NCBI RefSeq assembly: GCF_000586555.1
Contig: NZ_AZUC01000056.1
Span: 62,001-126,000, forward strand
Reading direction: 5' to 3'
DNA from: Sporosarcina sp. D27
Lineage (GTDB): Bacteria > Bacillota > Bacilli > Bacillales_A > Planococcaceae
Length of the DNA stretch: 64,000 bases
Both the position numbers and the translations under genes were made by a program. Below the pieces are notes generated by a model that saw only the letters and a list, made by a program, of their open reading frames with translations, did no database searches and had not been told where the DNA came from. Positions 19,449 to 28,595 of this stretch are shown piece after piece (positions within the stretch are counted from its first letter, which is position 1; every line of letters starts with the position of its first letter).

Positions 19449-20138
19449 ATGTTTTTCAACTTTTCGTTCTGGCGCTATGTAACGAATCCATCACAGCTCG
19501 CGATAAATCACCAAAATTCGGCAATGCGCGGATTCAACCGACGAATTGTCTTCCTTTTTCTTTCGGGCATCATACTCTATGCATTACGCGACATATGGGG
19601 AATGACAACTGAATCACTTAGTCCGATGCTCACTGTTGCGACAGATGGCGATTATACAATTGCGCGGATTGTCTCAGTGATCGGTTCTATTATATGGGCA
19701 GTTATCTACATAGCTTTTCACTTGTTTTTTGTATCCTATATCCTTGGCCTTTTGACATCGATTCCTGTACGCCGTATTGTGCCTTTGCAATTACTGGTAA
19801 CAGGCATTCTCCTCATAGAAAAAGCTCTAGTGTTCCTTGTGTTTGTTGTAAAAGGGGAAGCGGCAAACGTTTCATTTCTATCATTCGGTCCGTTATCAGC
19901 AACGTTTTTAGACACATGGTTTTTAGTCATGTTCCTCAATCAATTAACAATCATCTCTGCACTCATCGTGAGCTTGCAATTTAGTTTCATCCGTTCATAT
20001 ACAAAGACAATGAATTGGAAAAGTTTACTCGCAGTCTTGATTGGCTTGCAAATTTTGTTCGCTTTACTAACAGCGGCGATCGGGTACATTCCATTTGAAC
20101 GCCTCTTCAATTATGTCATGCAAGGAGGCGCTTCGTAA
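19449..20138 (+). CDS. multi-span membrane protein (Yip1-like, cf. YknW)
   Basis: The 229-aa product has about five hydrophobic segments (residues 34-52, 79-103, 110-135, 153-178, 193-215) and begins FWRYVTNPSQLAINHQ, resembling Yip1-domain proteins. It overlaps the downstream HlyD-type gene by one base (TAATG). In B. subtilis a Yip1 protein (YknW) lies beside a HlyD-like protein (YknX) and an ABC pair; here only the first two kinds are present. The family call is tentative. Confidence 0.6.
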   Translation: MFFNFSFWRYVTNPSQLAINHQNSAMRGFNRRIVFLFLSGIILYALRDIWGMTTESLSPMLTVATDGDYTIARIVSVIGSIIWAVIYIAFHLFFVSYILGLLTSIPVRRIVPLQLLVTGILLIEKALVFLVFVVKGEAANVSFLSFGPLSATFLDTWFLVMFLNQLTIISALIVSLQFSFIRSYTKTMNWKSLLAVLIGLQILFALLTAAIGYIPFERLFNYVMQGGAS

Positions 20139-21421
20139 TGAACAAAACTACTAATGTAGCAATCGCAATTGTTGTTAGCGTCTTTGTTGCGCTCAATCTC
20201 TACTTAATGTATTCAGAGAAAAGCGTTATACCAAAATCAGTCTATGTGAGCAATTACGAACGGTTGGCGGTCAAAGAATACAAAGAAGTCATGCCTAAAG
20301 ATGGTTTGGTCGCTCCGGCAGAAACCTTTATAGTCTATATGAACGACAGCAATGCAATCGATAGTTGGCTCGTGCGCGAGGGCGACGCGGTCACAGCAGG
20401 TGAAGAACTCGCAACTTTACAGACAGAACAAGCTGACGGTCAACGTGCAGTTTGGGAATCTGAAAAAGAAGCACTGCAGACTCAGCAAAGTACAATCCGT
20501 TCGACAATTTCCGATCTTGAAACAGGAGACAAAACAAATAGCTCCAATTCATCGAAATCAGATCGTACACGGACAAATGACGATACAAAAGTAGAGCTGA
20601 ATGTAGATGTAAAAGTCGATGTGAACCAAACCGGTTCATATGCACAAGCAATCGCGGAAGCAGAGCGTGATTTAGCAGATACGGAACGTCGTCTGAAAGT
20701 GGTCGAATCCCAGTTGGAACAAAACTCATCAAGTCCTGCACTAGTTAGCCCAACAGATGGCGTCGTTGCTCGTATTACTAGCGAGAGCGATCAGCCGAAA
20801 GTTGTCATTTATAGCAATGAGCAAGTGGTTGAAACGTATGCAGAAGACGAAGAGTGGAGCAAGATTGCGAACGGAAATCCAGCTGTATTAGACGCAAAGG
20901 GCACAGAAGGAACTTTGGACGGTGCGATTGAATCGATTGATCAGGTTCCTGCAACATCGAACGAATTCTTAGATGCCTACAAAGCACTTGCGGATAAGAA
21001 AGTAACCAATCCATTAGCGTATTACAAAGTTCGATTGAAAGCGAATGACGAGGAAGTACCAGCTCCTTTTGGTACTCATGTGAATACTGTCATTACAACA
21101 AATGTTGCTCAAAACGCCGCAGCAGTCCGGACGAAGTGGCTGACGGATGCTGGCAAAGATCAAGCTTTCGTCTGGCGACTTGACGAAAAAGGTTATGCAT
21201 CAGCAACAGATGTTACAACACCATTTGAATATCTCAATCGCTCGGTTGTCACAGAGGGTCTGGCAGCGGGGGATGTAGTCATATACGACAAATCCATCCG
21301 TGATCAGGAAAGTGCACCGCGTGTTTTCCTTCCGATGCCTTTGGACATGCCAACAAAAGCAGAGTGGAAAGCATTCGGTTGGAAAAACTACTTTAAAGTA
21401 TTATTGTTAAAACAGCCTTAA
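20138..21421 (+). CDS. HlyD-family membrane-fusion/adaptor protein
   Basis: The 427-aa product has an N-terminal membrane anchor (residues 7-25), a biotinyl-lipoyl half-motif (IDSWLVREGDAVTAGEELATL), a Ser/Asp-rich insert (residues 125-165) inside a coiled-coil hairpin (YAQAIAEAERDLADTERRLKVVESQL), then the second lipoyl half (LVSPTDGVVARI) and a beta-barrel region. This is the plan of HlyD/RND adaptors, known in Gram-positives as ABC exporter partners such as YknX. No ABC genes are adjacent. It is probably translated with the preceding gene and ends at a strong terminator. Confidence 0.8.
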   Translation: MNKTTNVAIAIVVSVFVALNLYLMYSEKSVIPKSVYVSNYERLAVKEYKEVMPKDGLVAPAETFIVYMNDSNAIDSWLVREGDAVTAGEELATLQTEQADGQRAVWESEKEALQTQQSTIRSTISDLETGDKTNSSNSSKSDRTRTNDDTKVELNVDVKVDVNQTGSYAQAIAEAERDLADTERRLKVVESQLEQNSSSPALVSPTDGVVARITSESDQPKVVIYSNEQVVETYAEDEEWSKIANGNPAVLDAKGTEGTLDGAIESIDQVPATSNEFLDAYKALADKKVTNPLAYYKVRLKANDEEVPAPFGTHVNTVITTNVAQNAAAVRTKWLTDAGKDQAFVWRLDEKGYASATDVTTPFEYLNRSVVTEGLAAGDVVIYDKSIRDQESAPRVFLPMPLDMPTKAEWKAFGWKNYFKVLLLKQP

Positions 21422-21447
21422 GTGGATAGAGCGATATGATAGGGAAG

Positions 21448-21493
21448 ACTGTTCGGATTATCAGTGATAACTGATGAGCCGGACAGTTTTTTT
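21448..21493 (+). terminator. terminator of the adaptor operon
   Basis: ACTGTTCGG pairs with CCGGACAGT, with an inner ATCAGT/ACTGAT stem, followed by T7. Confidence 0.9.
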
Positions 21494-21652
21494 ATGCTTG
21501 AAAAATTTAATAGTGGGTAATGCTAACAGTAAGGTAGCTTGCGCAGAACAAGTATGAAAAATAAAATTATTTGAAAACATATTGATTTCATGCATATTAT
21601 TTGGAAATTCGGGAAAAGGATATTCATATTTATAGCAAGGGACGTGCAACTA

Positions 21653-22273
21653 ATGGAATCTCAGAGAAAGATAGTTCAGACATTGTTAAACCAGCAACCG
21701 ATGCAAAAAAACAATCGTGTAAGAAAGCAATCGAAAAGTAGTAATTATTTTACCACCGAAGATTGCCACGAGGATTATATAGTGTTGGATTTCGAAACGA
21801 CAGGTATGCGGGCAGGTGCTGATAAAATAATTGATGTGCTAGCGATTCGATATATAAATCATGTCGAACAAGATCGTTTTGAATCACTAGTGAATCCTCA
21901 ACGACATATCCCCATTGAAGTAACACAGCGAACTGGCCTCTCAAATGTGGAAATTCAGAATGCACCACTTATGGAAGAGGTGATTCAGCCACTAGTCTCA
22001 TATATCGGAGAGCTCCCTATTGTCATTCACGACAGTTCGTTTGAAATGGGCTTTTTAGAGTCACTTCAGGACTTTTCGTCAGTTATTTTACCAAAATATA
22101 CTGTGGTGGATACAAGTAAACTAGCACGAAAAGTAGCTAGTCAGTTAAATGATGAAGAGAAGATGAGGAAATTGGCGTTTTTACTAGGTGCGAAGGAACA
22201 CTCAATGAGCGGCTTGACGGATTGTCGTGCTACGGCAACTATCTATGAGTTTTGCTGTGAAGTAAGTGAGTAA
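21653..22273 (+). CDS. DnaQ-like (DEDDh) exonuclease paralogue, probably altered
   Basis: The 206-aa product has an exonuclease fold: ExoI motif VLDFETTGMRAGAD, ExoIII region HSMSGLTDCRATA. It is clearly paralogous to the gene at 31650. In ExoII, where active DEDDh enzymes have HNxxFD, it reads HDSSFEMGF: Asn to Asp and the metal-binding Asp to Glu. It may thus be weak or inactive. I chose ATG at 21653 (MESQRK); upstream in-frame starts to 21590 have no ribosome site. No helicase or polymerase domain is fused. Confidence 0.75.
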   Translation: MESQRKIVQTLLNQQPMQKNNRVRKQSKSSNYFTTEDCHEDYIVLDFETTGMRAGADKIIDVLAIRYINHVEQDRFESLVNPQRHIPIEVTQRTGLSNVEIQNAPLMEEVIQPLVSYIGELPIVIHDSSFEMGFLESLQDFSSVILPKYTVVDTSKLARKVASQLNDEEKMRKLAFLLGAKEHSMSGLTDCRATATIYEFCCEVSE

Positions 22274-22296
22274 GCTAGGGGAGGATATAAGTTATG

Positions 22297-22327
22297 GCAT
22301 TTCGTAATTTTGCGAAGTGTCTTTTTT
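22297..22327 (+). terminator. terminator of the exonuclease paralogue
   Basis: GCATTTCG pairs with CGAAGTGT (two G-T pairs), followed by T6. Confidence 0.7.
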
Positions 22328-22365
22328 GTGGAGATGATCCTTTTGGTGAGGGGGCTCTGATTGGT

Positions 22366-22640
22366 TCAGTGAGCGACCCGCCCGTTTTCGAGGGCAACCC
22401 GCCCGTTTCCGAGTGGGACCCGTCCGTTTTCGAGGGCAACCCGCTCGTTTTCGAGAGCAACCCGCCCGTTTTCGAGGGCGACCCGTCCGTTTCCGAGTGG
22501 GACCCGCTCGATTTCGAGAGCAACCCGCCCGTTTTCGAGTGGGACCCGCTCGATTCCGAGCAACCCGCCCGTTTCGCGCGGCGACCCGCTCGTTTTCGAG
22601 AGTAACCCGCCCGTTTCGCGCGGCAACCCGCTCGTTTCCC
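22366..22640. repeat. GC-rich tandem array, 21-bp unit (AACCCGCCCGTTTTCGAG type)
   Basis: About 13 units of roughly 21 bp alternate AACCCGCCCGTTTTCGAGGGC with GACCCGTCCGTTTCCGAGTGG and variants. Because 21 is a multiple of 3, several frames stay open and give heptapeptide repeats on both strands. These look like by-products rather than genes. Related to the array at 28168-28470. Confidence 0.93.
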
Positions 22641-22940
22641 CAAACTGACACCCTTACAACCCATCAAACGCCCCGCCCAATCCAACACCAATCACCTCCG
22701 TCAAACTTCCTACCCCCACATCACCCTACATTCATCACGAATTCCGAAGTACTCAACCCCTCCAACGAACTACTCCACATGACCCAAATGGATGCCTATC
22801 GAACGATTTTTCAGAAAATAGTGTTAAATACTCAAAACCTTGTCCTCAAGCCGTTCTAAAATCTTCCAAACTATGATATTGTCATTCTGTCACTTAATTT
22901 AGTTAAGTCTGACAACAACCATGAAAAGGGGGAAGAGGAA

Positions 22941-25900
22941 TTGACCAAAAAGAAATTCACGAAATTTCTAAGTACATTTCTAACACTCATCCTGGTCCTT
23001 TCGCTTATTCTGCCGTTCGCTGGCACTGCAAACGCAGCGCTGTTGAAACAGCCGTTCAAGCCGAATCCGACAGATGAGAGTGTACTCCAGCAAAAAGCTG
23101 CGATTGCACAACAGACAAGCTTGCTGGAAGGGGATGCACGACTCCATAAGGATCTGCAGGATCTCAATGGCAGTCAACAAGTTCCCGTCATCATTCATTT
23201 ATCCGAAAAAGCAGTTGGCCTTGAACAAGGGATCAAGAAGCTAAACGGAAAGAAGATGACACAATCTGAAATCGCTAACAAAAAAGAAAAAATCAAAGCT
23301 CAACAAAACACAGCTCGTAAAGAAATGACGGTCAAAAACGTCAAATTCGACCAAGCTTACTCATACGATACAGTCCTCAACGGTCTCTCCGGAACAGTTC
23401 AAGCGAACGACCTCAAGAAACTCCTAACAGTAAGCGGCGTGAAATACGTCGAACCCGACACAACAGTCTATGCACAAGAAGGCCTTCAAAAAGTGGACCC
23501 GAAAGTAGATGCAAAGATGGACACAAGCATTCCATTCCTCGGCATTAACAAGCTATGGGAGGAAGGAATTGAAGGACAAGGCATCAAAGTCGCGGTCCTC
23601 GATACTGGAATTGACTCTTCACATCCTGATTTGAAAGCCGTTTATAAAGGTGGTAAAAACTTCGTTCCTCACGTAGGCGGTGACTATGCACGTCCACGCG
23701 CAGATGACGATGGTTCTGAAACATCTCCACTCGATCGTCCGGCTAACAAACCGGAAGTGAACGAGCGTGGTAGCACATTCTATACGACTCACGGAACACA
23801 CGTGGCAGGCACAATTGCTGCACAAGGTAACAACGAATTCGGCATTAAAGGAATTGCACCGAAAGTTGACCTTTACTCATACCGCGTTCTAGGCGCTTAC
23901 GGTAGTGGTGCAACTTCTGGCATCATCAAAGCAATCGACACAGCAGTCATCGAGAAAATCGACGTGATCAACCTATCACTTGGTGGTGGCGCGAACTCTG
24001 AAACAGATGGTGCATCCTTCGCCATCAACAACGCAATGCTTGCAGGCACGATTTCTGTCATCGCAACGGGCAACGCAGGACCGAACCGAGGCACAATGGG
24101 CACACCTGCAACATCACGACTCGGAATTGCGGTAGGAAATACAACAAATCCGGAAGTCCATTACCAAGCAAACGTTAATGTAACAGCAGGTGACTTCACA
24201 TACAACAAAGTGAATGACCTGATGGCAACGACGTTCGGTAAAAACGTAGAATCCGAATTGACAGGTAACTACGACCTCGTTGCAGTCCCTGGCGTTGGTG
24301 CTGAAAAAGACTACGCAGATCTTGACGTATCAGGCAAAGTGGCACTCGTTGCTCGTGGAGAAATCGCGTTTGTCGATAAAGTCGCAGCGGCTAAGGAAAA
24401 CGGAGCAGCAGCTATTATCGTCCACAACTTTGCTGGCGGTACAAATGCACCGAACAAATCAGACGTATTCCTAGGTGATGCATTCGAATTCATCCCGACA
24501 TTTGATATGTCTGTTACTGACGGAGATGCACTTCGTGCGGCACTTGCAACAGCACCAGGTACAATTTCGTTCGATCAATTCTCAAACGTTAAAACAACAG
24601 GTGATGAAGTCAATGACTCAAGTTCACGTGGTCCATCCACACCGAACTTTGACATTAAACCAGACGTATCGGCACCTGGAACAAACATCATGTCAACAAT
24701 CCCAATGTACGGGAACGATTATCCGGAAGCAGATTACAACGAAGCCTACTCACGTAAAACAGGTACGTCAATGGCAACTCCACACATTGCTGGAATCGCA
24801 GCACTCGTGAAACAAGCGAATCCAACATGGAACGCATTTGACGTAAAAGTAGCTCTTTCAAACACTGCTAAATTGCTAGATACGAAGAAATATGACGTCT
24901 TCGCACAAGGAGCAGGACGCGTTGATGCTTACAAAGCGGCACACGCAGATGTACTTGCTTATGCGATTGACACAGCAAACAATGACGGAACGGTAGTTGA
25001 AAACTTAAAAGGAACCGTTACATTCGGTCCTCAAAAGTTGGATAAAAACCTGAACGTCACAAAGCAAATCAAAGTGAAAGATTTGAAATCAGCTGGCGGC
25101 GACTACTCAGTTTCCGTTGACGTAACAAAAGGATTCGGCGACGCAAAAGTGACAGTCGACAAATCCGAGTTCACACTAAATGGCGAACAGCTATTGAACG
25201 TAACTCTAACTGCTTCTAAAGCAGAGACAAAAGCTGGGGATGAAATCCTCGGGTACATTCACATCGAAGGAAATGGCAATGATCTTTCATTACCATTCGC
25301 TGCGGACTTTGGTGGCGCATCTGCAGTCGCAATTCAAGATATGGAAATCACGAAAACAGATCTGTCGTTCAACGGAGATGGCGTGAATGACAACGCAATG
25401 ATGTACTTCACGATCACAGGTGATGTTGCTACAAACTTCATCGAACTTTGGAACATCATGGATCCAACTGGTGGCGTGTACGAGGATGGCTATATCGGCT
25501 ACTTGCATGCCAGCACTTCACTTGGAGCAGGCTCTTACCAGCTTCCGATTGCGGGGCAATACACACCGTGGGATGGCACTGGCAAAGCACAAATTCCGGA
25601 TGGCTTGTATACAATTGATTTCACCGCGGAAACTGTATCAGGCAATCCTCCAGTGATCTCTGATTACGTTGGACCGGTTGTTGTGAAATCGACAGCAGGC
25701 ACAATCGAAGGATCCGTTGCTGACGGAAAAGCAACTGGTAAAATCATCGACAAGTACGTCGACTACCAAAAAGAGCTCGTGAAATACGGAATGGGCTACG
25801 ACATCAACACAAAACTAGCAGCAACATACGAAGTGACAGCAGGGGAAGCGGTTGTTGACTCGGGTGCAGTTAAACTTGAACAGGATGGCTCATTCACAGT

Positions 25901-27908
25901 TAACCTTCCAACGTTTGATAAAACCAAAAACAATGTCACTGTGAAATATGCTGACGCTGCTGGTAACAAAGCACAAGAAGTCATCTACACAGTAGTCGAA
26001 GAGCCAGTGGACACTGTCTCTGTTTCTATCGATCAATCTGCGCTTGACTTGAAAGTGGGCGACACAGCTCAACTTCTCGTCACAGAAACAACAACGAAGC
26101 CAGACGGTACGTCAACAGACCGCGATGTAACTGCAGAAGCAACATTTGCTTCAAGCGACGCAGAGGTTGCAACAGTTTCAAACGGAAAAGTGACAGCAGT
26201 TGATGCTGGTAAAGCGGACATCACAGTCACATACAATGACTTTACACAAACGGTTCCAGTTACAGTAACTGCTGAACCTGTGAAAGAAGAAGTCAGCTAT
26301 GCAGTTAACAAGAAAAACCTATCACTCGGTGTTGGCCAGCAAGAACAGCTGACAATCACTGAAACTAAGGTGAAAGCGGACGGTACAGTCGTGAAAACAG
26401 ATGTAACACCGTCAGTAAAATTCAATGTGGTCGATAATTCAATCGCTACAGTCCACAAAGGTCTTGTAACTGCACACAAAGCAGGCAAAACACAAGTCCG
26501 CGTCATGATTCCAGGCCAAGATACTCGCTTCGTGTATCTAGAAGTGAAAGATCTTCCACAAGACGTTGTGACCTATTCGGTTGATAAGAACACTCTTAAA
26601 TTAGGTGTAGGTCAACAAGAACAACTTACTGTTAAAAAGACGACAGTTAAGCCAGATGGAACAGTTGTTGAACAAGACTTCACGCCATCGACAAGCTTCA
26701 ATGTTGTGAACAACAAAATCGCAACGGTTTCAAAAGGGCTCGTAACTGCGCATAAAGCAGGTAAAACACAAGTCCGTGTCATGATTCCAGGAGAAGACAC
26801 GATCTTCGTTTACCTAGAAGTCGTCACACCTCCACAAAACATCGTCACGTATTCAGTGGATAAAACAGACGTGAAGATGCAAGTAAATCAGCAAACGCAA
26901 ATCAAAGTAACTGAGAAGACAGTTACTCCAGATGGCAAAGTCACTGAAAAAGACGTAACAGGCGCAAGCAGTTTCAGCGTCGTGAACAACAAAATTGCAA
27001 CGGTTAAAAAAGGATTGATCAGCGCGCGCACACCAGGTAAAACGCAAGTGAAAGTCGTCTTGCCCAACGGTGAAAGCCTGCTCGTTTACTTGACGGTAAA
27101 AGGTGAGCCCGCTCCAATCATTACGTATTCGTTGGATAAGGACAGTGTCTCCTTGAAAGTGGGGGACACAGCTTCTGTTCAGCTCGTCGAAACAACGACG
27201 AAAGCAGACGGCACATCGACTACAAAAGACGTGACAACAAACGCAGCCTACCAGTCCAATAATGCAGACGTTGCAAAAGTATCCCAAGGTAAAATCACGG
27301 CAGTCGGAGCAGGGGATGCAGAAATTAGCGTCACACTCGGCGACTTCACAACGACTGTTAAAGTTCACGTGGAAGCCGCTGCACCGAAAGCTGTTGTGGT
27401 GACTGAAGATATGATTGCTTCATTCATCGGAGACAAAAAAGCAAAGCAAATCATCATTGATGTACCAGCCGCTGAAGGCACGATGGACGTGGAATTCTCA
27501 AAAGCGGTGTTAAAGCAAATCGAGAAGTCCGAAAAAGACCTGGTCTTAAAAGCAGGCAACGCAGTGTACACATTTGAAGACGATGCTGTGGAAGAGTTAA
27601 TGAAACGCACTGGCGGAGACGCAGTGATTACAGTTGGCACATCGTCATCATCTACAGTGAAAAATGCAGTTTCAGACGTCTACACAATCGACTTCGCTAA
27701 AGGGAAAGCTGCTCAAAAATCAGCTATCAAAAAGTTCGATGAAGAAATCGCAGTTGCCATCCAATTAGATGAAGCAACAGCGAAAAAGTTGAAGAAAGCA
27801 GAAGCCCTCAACTTGAGCACAAACAAATCATCAAAAGTCAAAGTGAAAAAGAACGAAGCGCAGTTTGAGATCGAAGCTGCAGGAAGCTACGTGATTGTTC
27901 AGAAGTAA
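22941..27908 (+). CDS. large secreted subtilisin-like protease with Big_2 repeats
   Basis: The 1655-aa product has a signal peptide (cleavage after about residue 32, TANA), an inhibitor-I9-like propeptide (residues 80-175) and a peptidase S8 domain. The triad is Asp221 (VLDTGIDSSHPD), His284 (HGTHVAGTIA) and Ser610 (GTSMATPHIAG), with a PA domain inserted at about residues 440-515 (VSGKVALVARGEIAF). Fn3/Ig-like regions follow, then about five Big_2-type repeats (residues 1025-1475; LKVGDTAQLLVTET, ATVSNGKVTAVDAGKA). The plan is that of lactocepin/C5a-peptidase-like enzymes, which digest proteins outside the cell. No SLH domain or LPXTG is present, so anchoring is unclear. The TTG start at 22941 follows GAAGAGGAA. 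Confidence 0.93.
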   Translation: MTKKKFTKFLSTFLTLILVLSLILPFAGTANAALLKQPFKPNPTDESVLQQKAAIAQQTSLLEGDARLHKDLQDLNGSQQVPVIIHLSEKAVGLEQGIKKLNGKKMTQSEIANKKEKIKAQQNTARKEMTVKNVKFDQAYSYDTVLNGLSGTVQANDLKKLLTVSGVKYVEPDTTVYAQEGLQKVDPKVDAKMDTSIPFLGINKLWEEGIEGQGIKVAVLDTGIDSSHPDLKAVYKGGKNFVPHVGGDYARPRADDDGSETSPLDRPANKPEVNERGSTFYTTHGTHVAGTIAAQGNNEFGIKGIAPKVDLYSYRVLGAYGSGATSGIIKAIDTAVIEKIDVINLSLGGGANSETDGASFAINNAMLAGTISVIATGNAGPNRGTMGTPATSRLGIAVGNTTNPEVHYQANVNVTAGDFTYNKVNDLMATTFGKNVESELTGNYDLVAVPGVGAEKDYADLDVSGKVALVARGEIAFVDKVAAAKENGAAAIIVHNFAGGTNAPNKSDVFLGDAFEFIPTFDMSVTDGDALRAALATAPGTISFDQFSNVKTTGDEVNDSSSRGPSTPNFDIKPDVSAPGTNIMSTIPMYGNDYPEADYNEAYSRKTGTSMATPHIAGIAALVKQANPTWNAFDVKVALSNTAKLLDTKKYDVFAQGAGRVDAYKAAHADVLAYAIDTANNDGTVVENLKGTVTFGPQKLDKNLNVTKQIKVKDLKSAGGDYSVSVDVTKGFGDAKVTVDKSEFTLNGEQLLNVTLTASKAETKAGDEILGYIHIEGNGNDLSLPFAADFGGASAVAIQDMEITKTDLSFNGDGVNDNAMMYFTITGDVATNFIELWNIMDPTGGVYEDGYIGYLHASTSLGAGSYQLPIAGQYTPWDGTGKAQIPDGLYTIDFTAETVSGNPPVISDYVGPVVVKSTAGTIEGSVADGKATGKIIDKYVDYQKELVKYGMGYDINTKLAATYEVTAGEAVVDSGAVKLEQDGSFTVNLPTFDKTKNNVTVKYADAAGNKAQEVIYTVVEEPVDTVSVSIDQSALDLKVGDTAQLLVTETTTKPDGTSTDRDVTAEATFASSDAEVATVSNGKVTAVDAGKADITVTYNDFTQTVPVTVTAEPVKEEVSYAVNKKNLSLGVGQQEQLTITETKVKADGTVVKTDVTPSVKFNVVDNSIATVHKGLVTAHKAGKTQVRVMIPGQDTRFVYLEVKDLPQDVVTYSVDKNTLKLGVGQQEQLTVKKTTVKPDGTVVEQDFTPSTSFNVVNNKIATVSKGLVTAHKAGKTQVRVMIPGEDTIFVYLEVVTPPQNIVTYSVDKTDVKMQVNQQTQIKVTEKTVTPDGKVTEKDVTGASSFSVVNNKIATVKKGLISARTPGKTQVKVVLPNGESLLVYLTVKGEPAPIITYSLDKDSVSLKVGDTASVQLVETTTKADGTSTTKDVTTNAAYQSNNADVAKVSQGKITAVGAGDAEISVTLGDFTTTVKVHVEAAAPKAVVVTEDMIASFIGDKKAKQIIIDVPAAEGTMDVEFSKAVLKQIEKSEKDLVLKAGNAVYTFEDDAVEELMKRTGGDAVITVGTSSSSTVKNAVSDVYTIDFAKGKAAQKSAIKKFDEEIAVAIQLDEATAKKLKKAEALNLSTNKSSKVKVKKNEAQFEIEAAGSYVIVQK

Positions 27909-27911
27909 AGT

Positions 27912-27939
27912 AAAAAGGCTGCCCATGAGCAGCCTTTTT
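27912..27939 (+). terminator. subtilase terminator
   Basis: AAAGGCTGC pairs with GCAGCCTTT around a short loop, followed by T; it starts five bases after the stop. Confidence 0.88.
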
Positions 27940-28024
27940 GCGTGTTTTAGCACGGGAAGCGTTCGATAGTGTTCCCGGTCAAATCGCTCCATTCCCGCGG
28001 AAACATACCCACTCCAGTCCACTT

Positions 28025-28112
28025 CCAAGCTCGCGACCAATCGGACTTTCCCCATTTCAAAACCAAGACAAATTGGTGTGCTCCGCTTCGCTACGCATTT
28101 AGTGATGAAAAA
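28025..28112. repeat. dispersed element (CTCGCGACCAAT type), copy 1
   Basis: The stretch ctcgcgaccaatcggact...ccaagacaaattggtgtgctccgcttcgc recurs in altered form at 32443-32560 and 41155-41225. The segments ACCAAT and ATTGGT can pair, so each copy may fold into a loose hairpin. Not coding. Confidence 0.75.
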
Positions 28113-28167
28113 TGAGAGTATAAAGGCTTTCGATGTCCACGTTTTGCCTTTTGAACGACAGCTAACT

Positions 28168-28470
28168 AAGGATACCCGCCCGTTTCCGCGAGCAACCCGC
28201 TCGTTTCGGCAATGAACCCGCCCGTTTCCACGAGCAACCCGCTCGTTTCGGGAATGAACCCACTCGTTTCCGCGAGCAACCCGCCCGTTTCAGCAGTGAA
28301 CCCGCCCGTTTCCACGAGCAACCCGCTCGTTTCCGCGAGCAACCCGCCCGTTTCAGCAGTGAACCCGCCCGTTTCCGCGAGCAACCCGCCCATTTCCGCG
28401 AGCAACCCGCTCGTTTCAGCAATGAACCCGCCCATTTCCCGGGGCAACCCGCACGTTCTCCGAGGCAACT
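28168..28470. repeat. GC-rich tandem array, 21-bp unit (AACCCGCCCGTTTCCGCGAGC type)
   Basis: About 14 units of 21 bp alternate AACCCGCCCGTTTCCGCGAGC with AACCCGCTCGTTTCAGCAATG-like units. It is the same family as the 22366-22640 array, again open in several frames without a real gene. Confidence 0.93.
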
Positions 28471-28595
28471 CAACCTCTCCCATCACACTAAGTAACCCAA
28501 CAGTTGACCTGCCACTCTGTATATCAACCATGAGTAGATTGAATCTCCCGCCGATTAACATATACTGAAGAGAGAATATAAAAGGGGGAGACACC

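Noticed and set aside
22294-22605. Open frame MAFRNFAKCLFCGDD... running into the 21-bp repeat array
   Set aside because: Its start lies inside the terminator hairpin of the preceding gene and the rest is repeat DNA whose 21-bp period keeps several frames open on both strands.
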